Source: a bacterium (Candidatus Blackallbacteria) CG13_big_fil_rev_8_21_14_2_50_49_14 (GTDB taxonomy: Bacteria > Cyanobacteriota > Sericytochromatia > UBA7694). From it: DNA of 64,000 nt. Made by a program: the position numbers and the translations under genes. Positions 43,382-52,583 of this stretch are shown here, piece by piece (within the stretch, counting starts at the first letter, position 1; each line of letters begins with the position of its first letter). A model generated the notes under the pieces. That model saw only the letters and a program-made list of their open reading frames with translations, was not told the DNA's origin and searched no databases. Location: positions 22,238 to 86,237 of the forward strand of contig PFGG01000045.1 in the NCBI GenBank assembly GCA_002783405.1, given 5' to 3'.

Positions 43382-44601
43382 AAATCCTGCATTTTGCCGA
43401 TTTACATATCGGCGTGGAAAACTATGGCAAGATCAATGCCGAAACAGGTCTGAATACCAGACTTGAGGATTTTGTAAAATCCTTTGATCGCCTGATCGAA
43501 GACGCGATTCAGGAAAGCGTCGATCTCGTAATTTTTGCGGGAGACGCCTTTAAAATCAACGAACCCAGCAATACCCACCAGCGCCTTTTCGCAGAACGTA
43601 TTCTCAAATTGGCCCGCCATGAAATTCCCGTTTTTCTCTTGATTGGCAACCACGATCAAACCAACCGCTATGGGGAATCCCATGCCTTGGATATTTATGC
43701 CACCCTGGATATCCCAGGGGTTTGGGTCAGTGGCCGCCCCCAGATTCAAACCCTTCCCACCCGTTCAGGCCCGCTGCAAATCGTCAGTTTGCCGCATATT
43801 TCCAAGAGCGCTTTGATGACCGTCGATGATTATGCCCGCAAAACCTTTACTGAGGTCGATCGCAGCCTGGTTCAACAGGTGGAGGAAATTCTCGATTATT
43901 TTAAAAACCAGCTCAATCCCGAAATCCCCGCCATTCTGGCAGCCCATGTGGGGGTGGAACAAGCCCGGATAGGCTCTGAACACAGCATGTCGATTGGCTA
44001 TGGTTTTACGATCCCGCTGGGGCTCTTGACCCGCTCAGAATACAAATATGTGGCCTTGGGGCATATTCACAAACACCAAATCTTGAGTCAGGATCCGCCG
44101 GTAATCTATCCAGGCAGTGTCGACAGGGTAGATTTCGGCGAAGAAAAAGAAGAAAAAGGCTATATGCTGGTCGAAATTTTGCCTGAAAAGACAAATTATC
44201 GCTTTGTCGCCTTGCCCAGCCGCCGGTTTATCACGCTTGAAAAAAATCTGCTCGAAAGTGAAACCCCCACCGAAGATCTGCTCAAAGGCATTGAAAAAGC
44301 CCAGGTTCAGGATGCAATCGTGCGCGTGATCTATACAATTCAAACCCATCGCGCCGATGAAGTCAAAAGCCGCTTGCTCAAACAAGCCTTGGAACCAGCA
44401 TTTCACGCCAGTATTCGCCCAATCCTAGAAGACCAGGATGAACGGATACGCATGCCCGATCTGGCTGAGACAGAACCGCTGCACCCGCTCAAAACGCTTG
44501 AGCTCTATCTGCAAAGACGCGAAGACCTTTCAGGCCTCCAGGAAGCACTGCTGGAACGCGCACAGGGCCTCTGGCAGGAGCTGGAAAAACGCGAAGGATG
44601 A
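43378..44601 (+). CDS. sbcD: SbcD/Mre11-like nuclease
   Basis: A 407-residue metallophosphoesterase, the nuclease partner of SbcC. The metal ligands are all visible: HFADLHIG (Asp8, His10), FAGDAFK, LIGNHDQ, AHVGVEQ and ALGHIHKHQ. The GTG at 43378 begins exactly at the KILHFADLH strand and overlaps the previous stop, so longer frames into the GTPase gene are rejected. The C-terminal about 100 residues look like the SbcC-binding capping region. SbcC itself is at 5161-8187 on the other strand. Confidence 0.92.
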   Translation: MKILHFADLHIGVENYGKINAETGLNTRLEDFVKSFDRLIEDAIQESVDLVIFAGDAFKINEPSNTHQRLFAERILKLARHEIPVFLLIGNHDQTNRYGESHALDIYATLDIPGVWVSGRPQIQTLPTRSGPLQIVSLPHISKSALMTVDDYARKTFTEVDRSLVQQVEEILDYFKNQLNPEIPAILAAHVGVEQARIGSEHSMSIGYGFTIPLGLLTRSEYKYVALGHIHKHQILSQDPPVIYPGSVDRVDFGEEKEEKGYMLVEILPEKTNYRFVALPSRRFITLEKNLLESETPTEDLLKGIEKAQVQDAIVRVIYTIQTHRADEVKSRLLKQALEPAFHASIRPILEDQDERIRMPDLAETEPLHPLKTLELYLQRREDLSGLQEALLERAQGLWQELEKREG

Positions 44602-45488
44602 AAAAATGGCCAGCAGGCATTGCCGAAATGCTGATTTCAACCTTCTTTTTTGCCCTGATGAATTTCTGCGTCAAAGGGCTGCCTGGCATTCCCACCCATG
44701 AAATGGTCTTTTTCAGGGCTCTGGGCGTTTTCACGCTTTCAGGGCTCTCACTCTGGAAACTGAAGATCTCCCCCTGGGGACAAAAAAAATCCTGGCTGCT
44801 GCTACGCGGGCTCTATGGCACCTTGGGGCTGAGCCTCTATTTCTGGACCCTGAAAAACATGCCCCTGGCATCAGCCGTCACGATCCAATACCTCTCTCCG
44901 ATTTTTTCTACAGTGGTTGCGATCTGGTTGCTGAAAGAAGTGCCGCCTCGTCGTCAATGGCTGTTTTTTGGAATCTCGATTCTGGGGGTCATGCTGATCA
45001 AAGGTTTTGACACCCGGATTGCCTGGCTGCCCCTGGTGGCAGGCATTGGAGCGGCGATCTGTTCGGCTCTGGCCTATAACTATGTGCGCAAACTGCGGGG
45101 GTTGGATCACCCCCTGGTAACCGTCTTTTATTTTCCCCTGGTGACCTTGAGTTTGGTCAGCCCCTATACCCTGACCCATTGGGTCAGGCCCCACGGACAG
45201 GAATGGCTTTGGTTGGGACTGATCGGCATCTTCACGCATTTTGCCCAGTATTATCTGACCAAAGCCCTACAGGCTGAAAAAATGGCGATCATTTCACAAC
45301 TGAACTATATCGGGGTGGCCTATGCCCTGGCCATGGGCTGGTTTTTCTTTCACGAGCAAATCCCGCCCTTGGCCATTCTCGGCCTGGGTCTGGTGATTGC
45401 AGGCGTGGTTTTGGGCAATACCCTGGGGCGCAAACAAGAAAATAAGAGCGCGCTAATGCACACACCCTCTGCGCAAAGCAAAGCATAG
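44598..45488 (+). CDS. DMT-family transporter (EamA type)
   Basis: A 296-residue membrane protein with ten predicted hydrophobic helices arranged as two EamA repeats: the first about 8-135, containing FFRALG and SAVTIQYLSPIFSTVVAI, the second about 150-280, containing QYYLTKALQAEKMAIISQLNYI. Such proteins export or import small metabolites or drugs; the substrate is unknown. The ATG overlaps the sbcD stop (ATGA). Confidence 0.9.
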   Translation: MKKWPAGIAEMLISTFFFALMNFCVKGLPGIPTHEMVFFRALGVFTLSGLSLWKLKISPWGQKKSWLLLRGLYGTLGLSLYFWTLKNMPLASAVTIQYLSPIFSTVVAIWLLKEVPPRRQWLFFGISILGVMLIKGFDTRIAWLPLVAGIGAAICSALAYNYVRKLRGLDHPLVTVFYFPLVTLSLVSPYTLTHWVRPHGQEWLWLGLIGIFTHFAQYYLTKALQAEKMAIISQLNYIGVAYALAMGWFFFHEQIPPLAILGLGLVIAGVVLGNTLGRKQENKSALMHTPSAQSKA

Positions 45489-45601
45489 CCCCGAAGCGCA
45501 AAAGACTAGCAGCACAAACCCAGCATCGAAAAAAGGCTGTAAAAAAGGAACCCCAAGCCCCAAAACCCGTCTATAAAAAACATCCCCCAAGAGGTCAAAA
45601 C

Positions 45602-47398
45602 ATGAAACCGATTCTGCTTACACTGGCCTGCAGTCTGATGCTGGGCTGCAGTCTCGCCCCGATCACCCCCCCAAATCAGCCCAGTGAAACACCTCTGCCC
45701 ATTAGCACGCCCAGCCTGCCTCCCGCAGATTTTTCTCCAGAAATCCCCCTAAAACTCACGCTCTTACCGGGTGAACAGCGGGTCTTGAATTTAAAAACAA
45801 CTCCTGGCATCAAATACCTGCTGATCGTGGAAGCCGATGCCGCCAGCGGACAAAATCTGGATGCCAAGCTTGGGGATCTGTTTACAATCGACTATTTTGG
45901 CCCCAATTCAGATATTCAGAGCGAGAACCAGGCCCAAAACTTCCGAAATTTACCGGGCTTGTTTCACGATTTACAGTTTACGGGCATGGACTATGGCGCC
46001 TATTTGGCCCTTTCGCTCAAAAAAGAGGCAAAATTCCCGCTGCCCCTAAAACTGACACTGAAGTCTGAAACTCCAGCCCCCGCAGAACCCACTCCTGCCC
46101 CCGAAATCACGCCCACTCCCAGCCCCCTCCCGCCGCTGCAAATCAGCGCGGAAGCGCAGCAGGAGACACTGACCCTCTATTTTAATCAGGCCGTTGATTC
46201 AGAAAGTATCGAGCAGGCCTTGGCAGCTTACGGGCAAGCCCAATTACCGCTCAGTATCGAAAAGGGAGGGGCAGGCTATTTTGTGGAGGCCAAGGCCCGT
46301 AAAATATTTTCAAGTCAAGCATTTGAAAAGCGCTGGAACGCTCAGAAAACAGAGCTGCGCATCAACTTAAAAACAGAATTTCAATGGCCAACAGATCGTG
46401 ACCCAGAACGTCAGCCCCACTACACGCTAAAATTTGACCAAATTCCTGAATTAAAAGACGCTCAGGGTTTCAAACGAAATTACCAGTTTCTTTCCCCTTT
46501 GGCCAGCAGCGATGGCCAAGGTCTTGAACTGAAACCTGTCTATAGCCCGCTCAAACCCCAATTTACCCACGGCAGAGCGAGTCTAAATTCAGACCTGGCT
46601 TTGCATTTCTCTCAGCCCGTGGCCTACAGAACGGCAGATCGAATCTTGGCAGGGGGCAGCAATGGCAACCCCCTACAGGCCCCTGTGGCGACGGGCAGCC
46701 TGACAAAACAGCAGGTGGCCCAAAACTATTCCCTCAGCCTGGAAAGGGGAGGGCTCACGCTCTTCGAGCATATCTCCTGGGCAGCCTTTGGCGGGAGTGT
46801 CGAATGGGGCACAAGCACGTCCGAACTGAAATTAAAAGGCCCAGTGCCCCTCAGCGAGGCCCTCAGCGGGGTTTACCCCCGAGGAGCCGAACTGGAAAGC
46901 TGGCCGGGGCCCTACAATACCGATGATGCCGATGCCAATGGTGAAAGCTTGAAACTCTCACTTGTGACCCGCTCTTGGCAGGAGGTGCCCTTGGGAGAGA
47001 TCAACCTGAGAGAAAACCTGAAAACGGCAGGAGAAGTCGCCCAGGATTTGCAGGCCCAGTTGCGTGAAGCCTTGCTCAAATTGCCTGAACCCTATCCCCA
47101 TGACAAAGCCAGTTTTACCTGCAAAGCAGACAGCCTGGGTGCGCTTCGGCTGAGCTTTGAGGATCCCCAGGGCCTCTTTCTGGGCTTTCGCTTTCTCAGC
47201 CACTTTAAAACCAGCTCCAGTCAGAGACTGCCGGATAAATGGAAAGATCTTGGCCAAGCCGAAACCCTGCCTGCAGGTATAAAACCCCCTCTCTGGCAGG
47301 CAGGGGATTTGCTGACCCTTGAGCTGGCCCCCACCTTGTTGGCCCCCGATGGCGATCCCTTTGAAGGCTTAAGTTTTTCGCTGCGAGTAGAATCCTGA
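45602..47398 (+). CDS. Lipoprotein of unknown function
   Basis: A 598-residue exported protein. Signal with lipobox CSLMLGC (about residue 16) and then a Pro/Thr/Ser-rich linker. About 45-155 look like a beta-sandwich; a second proline-rich linker (PAPEITPTPSPLPPL) precedes a larger strand-rich part. LTLYFNQAVDS and LALHFSQPVA suggest Ig-like folds in tandem. No catalytic motif or known family was recognised. AGAGG lies 8 bases upstream of the ATG. Its end overlaps the convergent VanZ-like gene by 30 bp. Confidence 0.75.
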   Translation: MKPILLTLACSLMLGCSLAPITPPNQPSETPLPISTPSLPPADFSPEIPLKLTLLPGEQRVLNLKTTPGIKYLLIVEADAASGQNLDAKLGDLFTIDYFGPNSDIQSENQAQNFRNLPGLFHDLQFTGMDYGAYLALSLKKEAKFPLPLKLTLKSETPAPAEPTPAPEITPTPSPLPPLQISAEAQQETLTLYFNQAVDSESIEQALAAYGQAQLPLSIEKGGAGYFVEAKARKIFSSQAFEKRWNAQKTELRINLKTEFQWPTDRDPERQPHYTLKFDQIPELKDAQGFKRNYQFLSPLASSDGQGLELKPVYSPLKPQFTHGRASLNSDLALHFSQPVAYRTADRILAGGSNGNPLQAPVATGSLTKQQVAQNYSLSLERGGLTLFEHISWAAFGGSVEWGTSTSELKLKGPVPLSEALSGVYPRGAELESWPGPYNTDDADANGESLKLSLVTRSWQEVPLGEINLRENLKTAGEVAQDLQAQLREALLKLPEPYPHDKASFTCKADSLGALRLSFEDPQGLFLGFRFLSHFKTSSSQRLPDKWKDLGQAETLPAGIKPPLWQAGDLLTLELAPTLLAPDGDPFEGLSFSLRVES

Positions 47399-47815
47399 GA
47401 ACCAAAACTGCAAACAGAGAAAAAGCAGCGCGCCGCCCATATCCCAGCACAAATCCCAGGCCGTGCCTGTGCGCGAGGGGATCAGGCTTTGGTTCCATTC
47501 GTCCCAACTGGCCAGAGCCAGGGCAATCAGCAAAGCAAAGAAGATCTCCCGCGCTGAAGCCCGCTGACGAAAGGATGACTGTAGCGCGCCGAGCCAGCTC
47601 AGCGCCAGCAAGCCATAGGCCGTCACATGGCCAGCTTTCCTGAGCAGGGTATTCAAGCCCGCAAGGGTCTCGGCGCTGAAGCCAGGAAAAGCCCAGGCAA
47701 GCAAAAGATAAAGGAGGCCCCCCGTATTTTCCGCAGAAAAGGTCTGAGAAGAAGCCCAAGCGATCAATCCCGTCATGATCAAAGCAGGTAAAAGCGTCAG
47801 CAAACGTTTTTTCAT
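47369..47815 (-). CDS. VanZ-like membrane protein
   Basis: A 148-residue membrane protein with four hydrophobic helices. The family pattern is visible: LLRKAGHVTAYGLLAL in the second helix and DEWNQSLIPSRTGTAWDLCWDMGG before the last helix, with the conserved acidic residues. VanZ-like proteins are widespread; their molecular role, beyond low-level teicoplanin resistance for VanZ itself, is unclear. ATG at 47815 is preferred to an upstream GTG. The 3' end overlaps the convergent lipoprotein gene. Confidence 0.85.
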   Translation of the reverse strand: MKKRLLTLLPALIMTGLIAWASSQTFSAENTGGLLYLLLAWAFPGFSAETLAGLNTLLRKAGHVTAYGLLALSWLGALQSSFRQRASAREIFFALLIALALASWDEWNQSLIPSRTGTAWDLCWDMGGALLFLCLQFWFSGFYSQRKT

Positions 47816-47903
47816 GCAGGCAGCATACACTAAAAAATTTCTCAGGAAAAAGTCCTAAATTTTTGGTACGATGATTGAAATCGCATCTTCACAGGAGTCA
47901 GCC

Positions 47904-48803
47904 ATGGAGCATCTGGCGCAACTTTCAGATCTAATCGGCATGAAAGGCCAATGGAACGCCGCAGGAACTGTCTTTAAGACCGATACCCTGAGCTACGGCT
48001 ATCTCAGTCCAATCCAAAAGATTGAAGTGGAAGGCCAGGGGCTCTATATGATTTCGTGCCCGATCACCAATACCGAATGGTGGCATCAATTTATGCCTGT
48101 TTCGGGTTGCCCACGGCTGAAAGGCCAATGGATTGAAATCAAAGACCGCTTCGATCCCTTTTGCCGTGCTGCTCAATGTGATGAGGCCTGTGGCGCCGAA
48201 GATCAGTTCGTAGATCTCAGTGCCGGGCGCTTTCGCGTCGATGAAGATCGCGAATTTCTCAACCAACGTTTTCCCCGTTTGGGATTCTTTCTTGAAAGAG
48301 CAGAAAAACTGACGCAGGAAATTTCACGGCAAACGGGATGTGGGATTCTGCTCGATACCAGCAGCAGTGTACTGGATCTGCGCGCCCGGTTTATCGGCAG
48401 CGACGAGAATATCCAAAAATTTGCCCAGGCCTTTAAAGCACTGTATGCAGAAATCACACGCCTGCAGGGCAAAGTCAGTACCGCCTGGCTGCCCCAACCC
48501 GAAGATTATTCAGATGTAAAAATCAGCGAAGAGAGTGTCTTGGCAGAGGCCCGTTTTTACGCCTTGCAGGAAGCCGTTCGCCAGGAATCGCTGGATATGC
48601 TCAATTTTCTGGTTCAGAAAAAGGGAGGGCAGATCATTGAAAACGAATACTACCTGCCCGTTGAGCAGGTGACCTATACCCTCTTGAATAATAGAATTGA
48701 GGCCAGTCGCAGTGGCCTCTATATGGGAGCCGAAGGCTTCAAAAAAGGCGTTCAGGAATTGCAGCAGTTTTTTCAAACCACCCTGGGAGGCGGCCGCTGG
48801 TGA
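47904..48803 (+). CDS. Conserved-looking cytoplasmic protein, function unknown
   Basis: A 299-residue soluble protein. It starts at ATG 47904, with AGGAG six bases upstream, not at the ATG 33 bases earlier. A cluster of four cysteines (SGCPRL, DPFCRAAQCDEACG, about 73-101) could bind metal. The second half is mainly helical. No family was recognised. It overlaps the next gene as GTGA, so the two products probably work together. Confidence 0.6.
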   Translation: MEHLAQLSDLIGMKGQWNAAGTVFKTDTLSYGYLSPIQKIEVEGQGLYMISCPITNTEWWHQFMPVSGCPRLKGQWIEIKDRFDPFCRAAQCDEACGAEDQFVDLSAGRFRVDEDREFLNQRFPRLGFFLERAEKLTQEISRQTGCGILLDTSSSVLDLRARFIGSDENIQKFAQAFKALYAEITRLQGKVSTAWLPQPEDYSDVKISEESVLAEARFYALQEAVRQESLDMLNFLVQKKGGQIIENEYYLPVEQVTYTLLNNRIEASRSGLYMGAEGFKKGVQELQQFFQTTLGGGRW

Positions 48804-50212
48804 GCCCGCCCGTTCTCTTTCTCTGCTATGGCAAACCTGAAGATTTGCCAGAAAGCAAGCTCTTCAAAAATCTACTCAGTTTAAGCCGTCAAAACAAATT
48901 GCCCAGCCACTGGGCCTGCCTGCTGATGGGAGAAACCCCTCTGACGGGTGAGGAATGGAACCAAATCATAGCAGAAAAGCTCAGAGAAGAAGGTTTGGAA
49001 TGGCAGGAAAACAGTCTCACTAAATTTGAATACTTTCAGGTGGCAGAACATTCCACGCAAGAACTCACCCAATTGCATGAATTGATTGCCCATCTCAATG
49101 TTCAACTCGATCTTCAGGGCAATTTTCTGTTTTATCCGCTGCAAGAGGATTTTTCAGAATTTTTGAGAATTATACACAGTCTGGGTCTTTCAAGACCCCC
49201 TGAAGTGCGCGGCTTTCGCAGAATTTTGCTGGAGATGCCCCTGCATTCAGATCTCGCAGGCTTGAAAAGCAAACAACGCGAATTGCATGACCTCTTTCGT
49301 GAAGAACAAATTTTCAGACGCAGCTATGGCCTCTGCCCCTATATCCTGAATGCCTTGATCAGCCTGCGCTTTTCCAATGGCATTTTTGAGCCGCTCTGGA
49401 ACCGCCACCAGATCCAGGCAGTGGAAATCAGCTTGGGAGACCTTACCCCTGTTAACAGAGAGCAACCCTCTTTTATTGAAGAACGTCTCCCCGCCCTGCT
49501 TCAACTTTTATCCCTGATCGCCATGGACCCCCCCGTGCTGCGCGAGGAACAGGCCATTCGCAATGAAATGCTCAAGGTTTTACTTTCTTTAAGAAATCTC
49601 GACCCCTACGAAATTCCTGAGTTGGCCATGCTGGGGAGATTGAAATCAGAAAGTCTGCTCCAAGCAGACATTGAACCCCACGAATCCTATCTCGGCTTGC
49701 GCATCCATATCGACAATGGACGTTGGAACGAAACCCCCTTTTACCTGCGCAGCGCAGCAGGGGTTCCCCAGGATCGCCTGGATCTGGTTTTTCATTTTCA
49801 TCCCGTCTCCAATCGGCTGTTTCAAGAAAGCGATCCCTTAGACGTTCAAAACACACTGGTGATCAGTTTTTTTCCAGAACTCAAATTGGAACTGAGCTTG
49901 GGAGTTCCCGCCGGTCAAAACACCACGGAATTGCAGGCGGTTCAACTGAACTGGAAAGATGAGGCGAATGCCAAAAGCATGCGCGCAGGGTTTGATGCCC
50001 TCTTGCTGGATTGTCTGGAAGGCAGACAGGAACTGTTTCTCAGAGCTGACGCAATTGAAAGCATTGAAGCTTGGATCAGCCCTTTAAAAAAAGCAAGAGA
50101 ACAGAAGAAACTGCCCCGCTATCTTTACCGGGATTCAGAGTGGGGGCCGAGCGAAGCAGAATCTCTGTTTGAAGATTTACACGCCCAGTGGTGGGAACCT
50201 GAAAACTTCTGA
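48800..50212 (+). CDS. Cytoplasmic protein, function unknown
   Basis: A 470-residue protein starting with GTG that overlaps the preceding stop. It has no signal peptide, membrane segment or recognised motif. It is rich in Leu and Glu, with alternating helices and strands; the C-terminal third contains LVFHFHPV and LVISFFPELKLELSLG strands. It is the second of a two-gene unit with the cysteine-cluster protein. Confidence 0.6.
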   Translation: MSPPVLFLCYGKPEDLPESKLFKNLLSLSRQNKLPSHWACLLMGETPLTGEEWNQIIAEKLREEGLEWQENSLTKFEYFQVAEHSTQELTQLHELIAHLNVQLDLQGNFLFYPLQEDFSEFLRIIHSLGLSRPPEVRGFRRILLEMPLHSDLAGLKSKQRELHDLFREEQIFRRSYGLCPYILNALISLRFSNGIFEPLWNRHQIQAVEISLGDLTPVNREQPSFIEERLPALLQLLSLIAMDPPVLREEQAIRNEMLKVLLSLRNLDPYEIPELAMLGRLKSESLLQADIEPHESYLGLRIHIDNGRWNETPFYLRSAAGVPQDRLDLVFHFHPVSNRLFQESDPLDVQNTLVISFFPELKLELSLGVPAGQNTTELQAVQLNWKDEANAKSMRAGFDALLLDCLEGRQELFLRADAIESIEAWISPLKKAREQKKLPRYLYRDSEWGPSEAESLFEDLHAQWWEPENF

Positions 50213-50241
50213 AGCGCAAATTCCAACCCAAGGCAGAAAAA

Positions 50242-51312
50242 TCAGGCCATTGGGCTCATCACCAGATTCTGATTCAAAGACTGATTGAGTTTATCTATCG
50301 CATCCATCAAGCTGCGCAGGGCATTTTTATCAATTTTCTGGGTTTCGAGAAGGCGTTGGGTCGTATCAAAGAAATTCAGGATCCTTTCAAACTGAGGCGG
50401 CACTTTCTCAATTTTATGTTTCGCATCTTCCAGATCCTGTTTGTCTTTTAATTCCTTACGCAGCATTTCTAATTCCATGCATCGTTTACGGATGAAGGTT
50501 TTCAAGACCGCCTGGGCCACATCCGCAGGATCATTTTGAAGGGCGTTCATCATCATTTCTTTTTCTTCTTCATTCATACCAAAAGCAGCCTGAAGCTCAG
50601 GAGCATGAAGATACGCCATCACCTGATAGGCGGCTTCTATCATCGCTTGAAGATCTTGCTGAGCTTGCCAGTCTTCGAGCCGCTGCTCTTCTTCCAATAG
50701 CTCCATGGCATTTTGATTTTCATACGCCCAAAATGGGGCTTCAGCTTGAGTATCGGTTGCTTTAAAAAACTGATCAAGGCCCTGACCTGCACTGCCAGAA
50801 GCTGCAGCCAGTGGAATTTGCCCCGTTTGCGTCGTTTCAGCCAGTGAAGGATTTTGGCTCAGCGCATCCAGACGCAAGGCCAATTGAATGGAAGTCACTT
50901 GATAGGCGGTAACCCCTTCAGCATTGGTAAAGGGGGTATAAATCTGAATCAAACTGCCACGACTGGCTTCATCCGCATATTTTTGTACGGTGACGGGTTG
51001 TTGAGGCCTGGATTGCGTAGCTGGGGTTTCATAGGCCGATGAAACTTGAATCTTGAGGTGTAAGTCGGTTGTGCTCAATGCCTGGGTTCCCACCAGGGAA
51101 GGCCCGGAAGCGAGCTGAGACTGTTTCTGACGGCGCATGGCGTCTGCTAAATATTCCAATTGCAGAAAGAAATTCACGAAATCCTGAAAAGCATACTGCA
51201 CCATCTGCTTTTGCACAGGGCTCAAACTGGGAGAAGCCTGCCCCTCGGCACGCGCAAGCTCAACCTGTTGCAATAATTGTGATTCTAAACGAGAAATGGA
51301 TAAAACACTCAC
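50242..51312 (-). CDS. Protein of unknown function with C-terminal coiled coil
   Basis: A 356-residue protein with a GTG start supported by GGAGG nine bases upstream. About 1-65 are helical, about 66-175 rich in Gln, Thr and Ser, and about 265-345 form a charged coiled coil (MLRKELKDKQDLEDAKHK). It has no signal peptide. Nothing was recognised; the arrangement recalls secreted or appendage-associated proteins, but this is a guess. Confidence 0.6.
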   Translation of the reverse strand: MSVLSISRLESQLLQQVELARAEGQASPSLSPVQKQMVQYAFQDFVNFFLQLEYLADAMRRQKQSQLASGPSLVGTQALSTTDLHLKIQVSSAYETPATQSRPQQPVTVQKYADEASRGSLIQIYTPFTNAEGVTAYQVTSIQLALRLDALSQNPSLAETTQTGQIPLAAASGSAGQGLDQFFKATDTQAEAPFWAYENQNAMELLEEEQRLEDWQAQQDLQAMIEAAYQVMAYLHAPELQAAFGMNEEEKEMMMNALQNDPADVAQAVLKTFIRKRCMELEMLRKELKDKQDLEDAKHKIEKVPPQFERILNFFDTTQRLLETQKIDKNALRSLMDAIDKLNQSLNQNLVMSPMA

Positions 51313-51425
51313 GAATCAGCCTCCGCCAAAGAAGAATGAATGGGATTAGAATACGCTAGCACAGTACCCCTCCAAGTTTCAAGCTCTTAAAGGCAGGCCT
51401 TCACGCTGCCCAGAAGCAATGCGAA

Positions 51426-52583
51426 TCAGGAGAGAATCTTTTCGTTTAGCGCATCAATCAACTGGCTCAAATTCTGCTTGCGGGTGGCCATCAATTCAAG
51501 CAAAATCAGGGCAGAGAGAATACCATCCCGCTCCATGATATGCCCTTGAAAGGCATAGCCCCCCAAGCCATCACTGGCCATCAAGGCCTGTTCCTGAACC
51601 ATTTCAGCGGTAATATTGCGAAAATCTGTGGTAGTTGAATAGGTAATTGGCAATTTGTGAAATTCTGCAACCTTTTCAGCAAAATCATGCTGACGGGTAG
51701 GCTTGACAATGCCCCCATGCCATTCTTTCTCAGTGACCAAATAATCAATTAAAAGCGCAAACATTTGATCATGGGGAATCAAGGTGCCACAGATGCCAAT
51801 GGCCTGCATATTGCAGCCATCGCCATCAATCGCAATGCCCACCCCCAGAGAAGCCCGTGTACTGACCACCACCTGACGCAATTCGTAAAGATTCTCATCA
51901 CTCAAGACAGGCACCAAACTGCCAAAATCGGAATGGGGGCTGTTTTGAATTTCACGCAAAACCCCACCTGCTTCCCTGAAGATTTCGTGAAGGTAACCCG
52001 AGCTGATGCCATAGAGATAATCCACAGTGATATCGATCGGCAGAGAGGCAATCAGGCGTAAATCGACAAAGCGTTTGATTTGGCTGAAATAAGCGGGTTT
52101 GGGGTTGTGGAGGTTCTTTTCACCGGGATTGACGCTGTAATGCAGATAGCCAGGATTTTCGCTGAGGATCTGAATTTCTTGTTCAATGCCCTGGGTGGTG
52201 TCTTCACTGGCAATGGCCATATGGGAGGTAATAAATTTCACACCATTGTATTCAGCGGACTCATTGGCCCCGGTAATCATAATCGCGCCCGTACAGACCA
52301 AATCCTGAACCATCCAGCTGATAACCGGGGTAGGGGCTGCACGATCGCTGATATAGACATCCAGACCATTGTTGGTGACGACTTCTGCAGCCACTTGGGC
52401 AAAATGTTGCCCCATAAAGCGCGAATCACAGCCGATCACCAGTCGCGGCGGGAAATTATCAATATAGCTCTGTTGTTTGCGTACATGGTTACAAATGGCC
52501 TGCACCACCATACGCAGATTGGTAAAGGTAAATTGGTCTGCTACGACCGCCTGCCATCCATTGGCTTCAAAGCGTGGTTCCAT
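51426..52583 (-). CDS. Degenerate phosphohexomutase-like protein
   Basis: A 385-residue relative of phosphomannomutase/phosphoglucomutase, shorter than the usual 450 or so. The family's active-site loop TASHNP (or TGSHNP) reads TGANES at 104-109, so the phospho-serine is alanine; the metal loop DGDGDR reads DGDGCN at 253-258; the sugar loop GE-SGH reads YAFQGH. The fourth domain, which binds the phosphate, is missing. Flanking residues EYNGVKF and MERDGILSALILLE remain typical. It is therefore probably a non-mutase paralogue or pseudoenzyme. It follows a sugar-phosphate isomerase gene with a 17-bp overlap. Confidence 0.75.
   Translation of the reverse strand: MEPRFEANGWQAVVADQFTFTNLRMVVQAICNHVRKQQSYIDNFPPRLVIGCDSRFMGQHFAQVAAEVVTNNGLDVYISDRAAPTPVISWMVQDLVCTGAIMITGANESAEYNGVKFITSHMAIASEDTTQGIEQEIQILSENPGYLHYSVNPGEKNLHNPKPAYFSQIKRFVDLRLIASLPIDITVDYLYGISSGYLHEIFREAGGVLREIQNSPHSDFGSLVPVLSDENLYELRQVVVSTRASLGVGIAIDGDGCNMQAIGICGTLIPHDQMFALLIDYLVTEKEWHGGIVKPTRQHDFAEKVAEFHKLPITYSTTTDFRNITAEMVQEQALMASDGLGGYAFQGHIMERDGILSALILLELMATRKQNLSQLIDALNEKILS

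Noticed and set aside
47205-47759. 184-codon minus-strand frame across the lipoprotein/VanZ overlap
   Set aside because: Overlaps two better-supported genes and has no family features.
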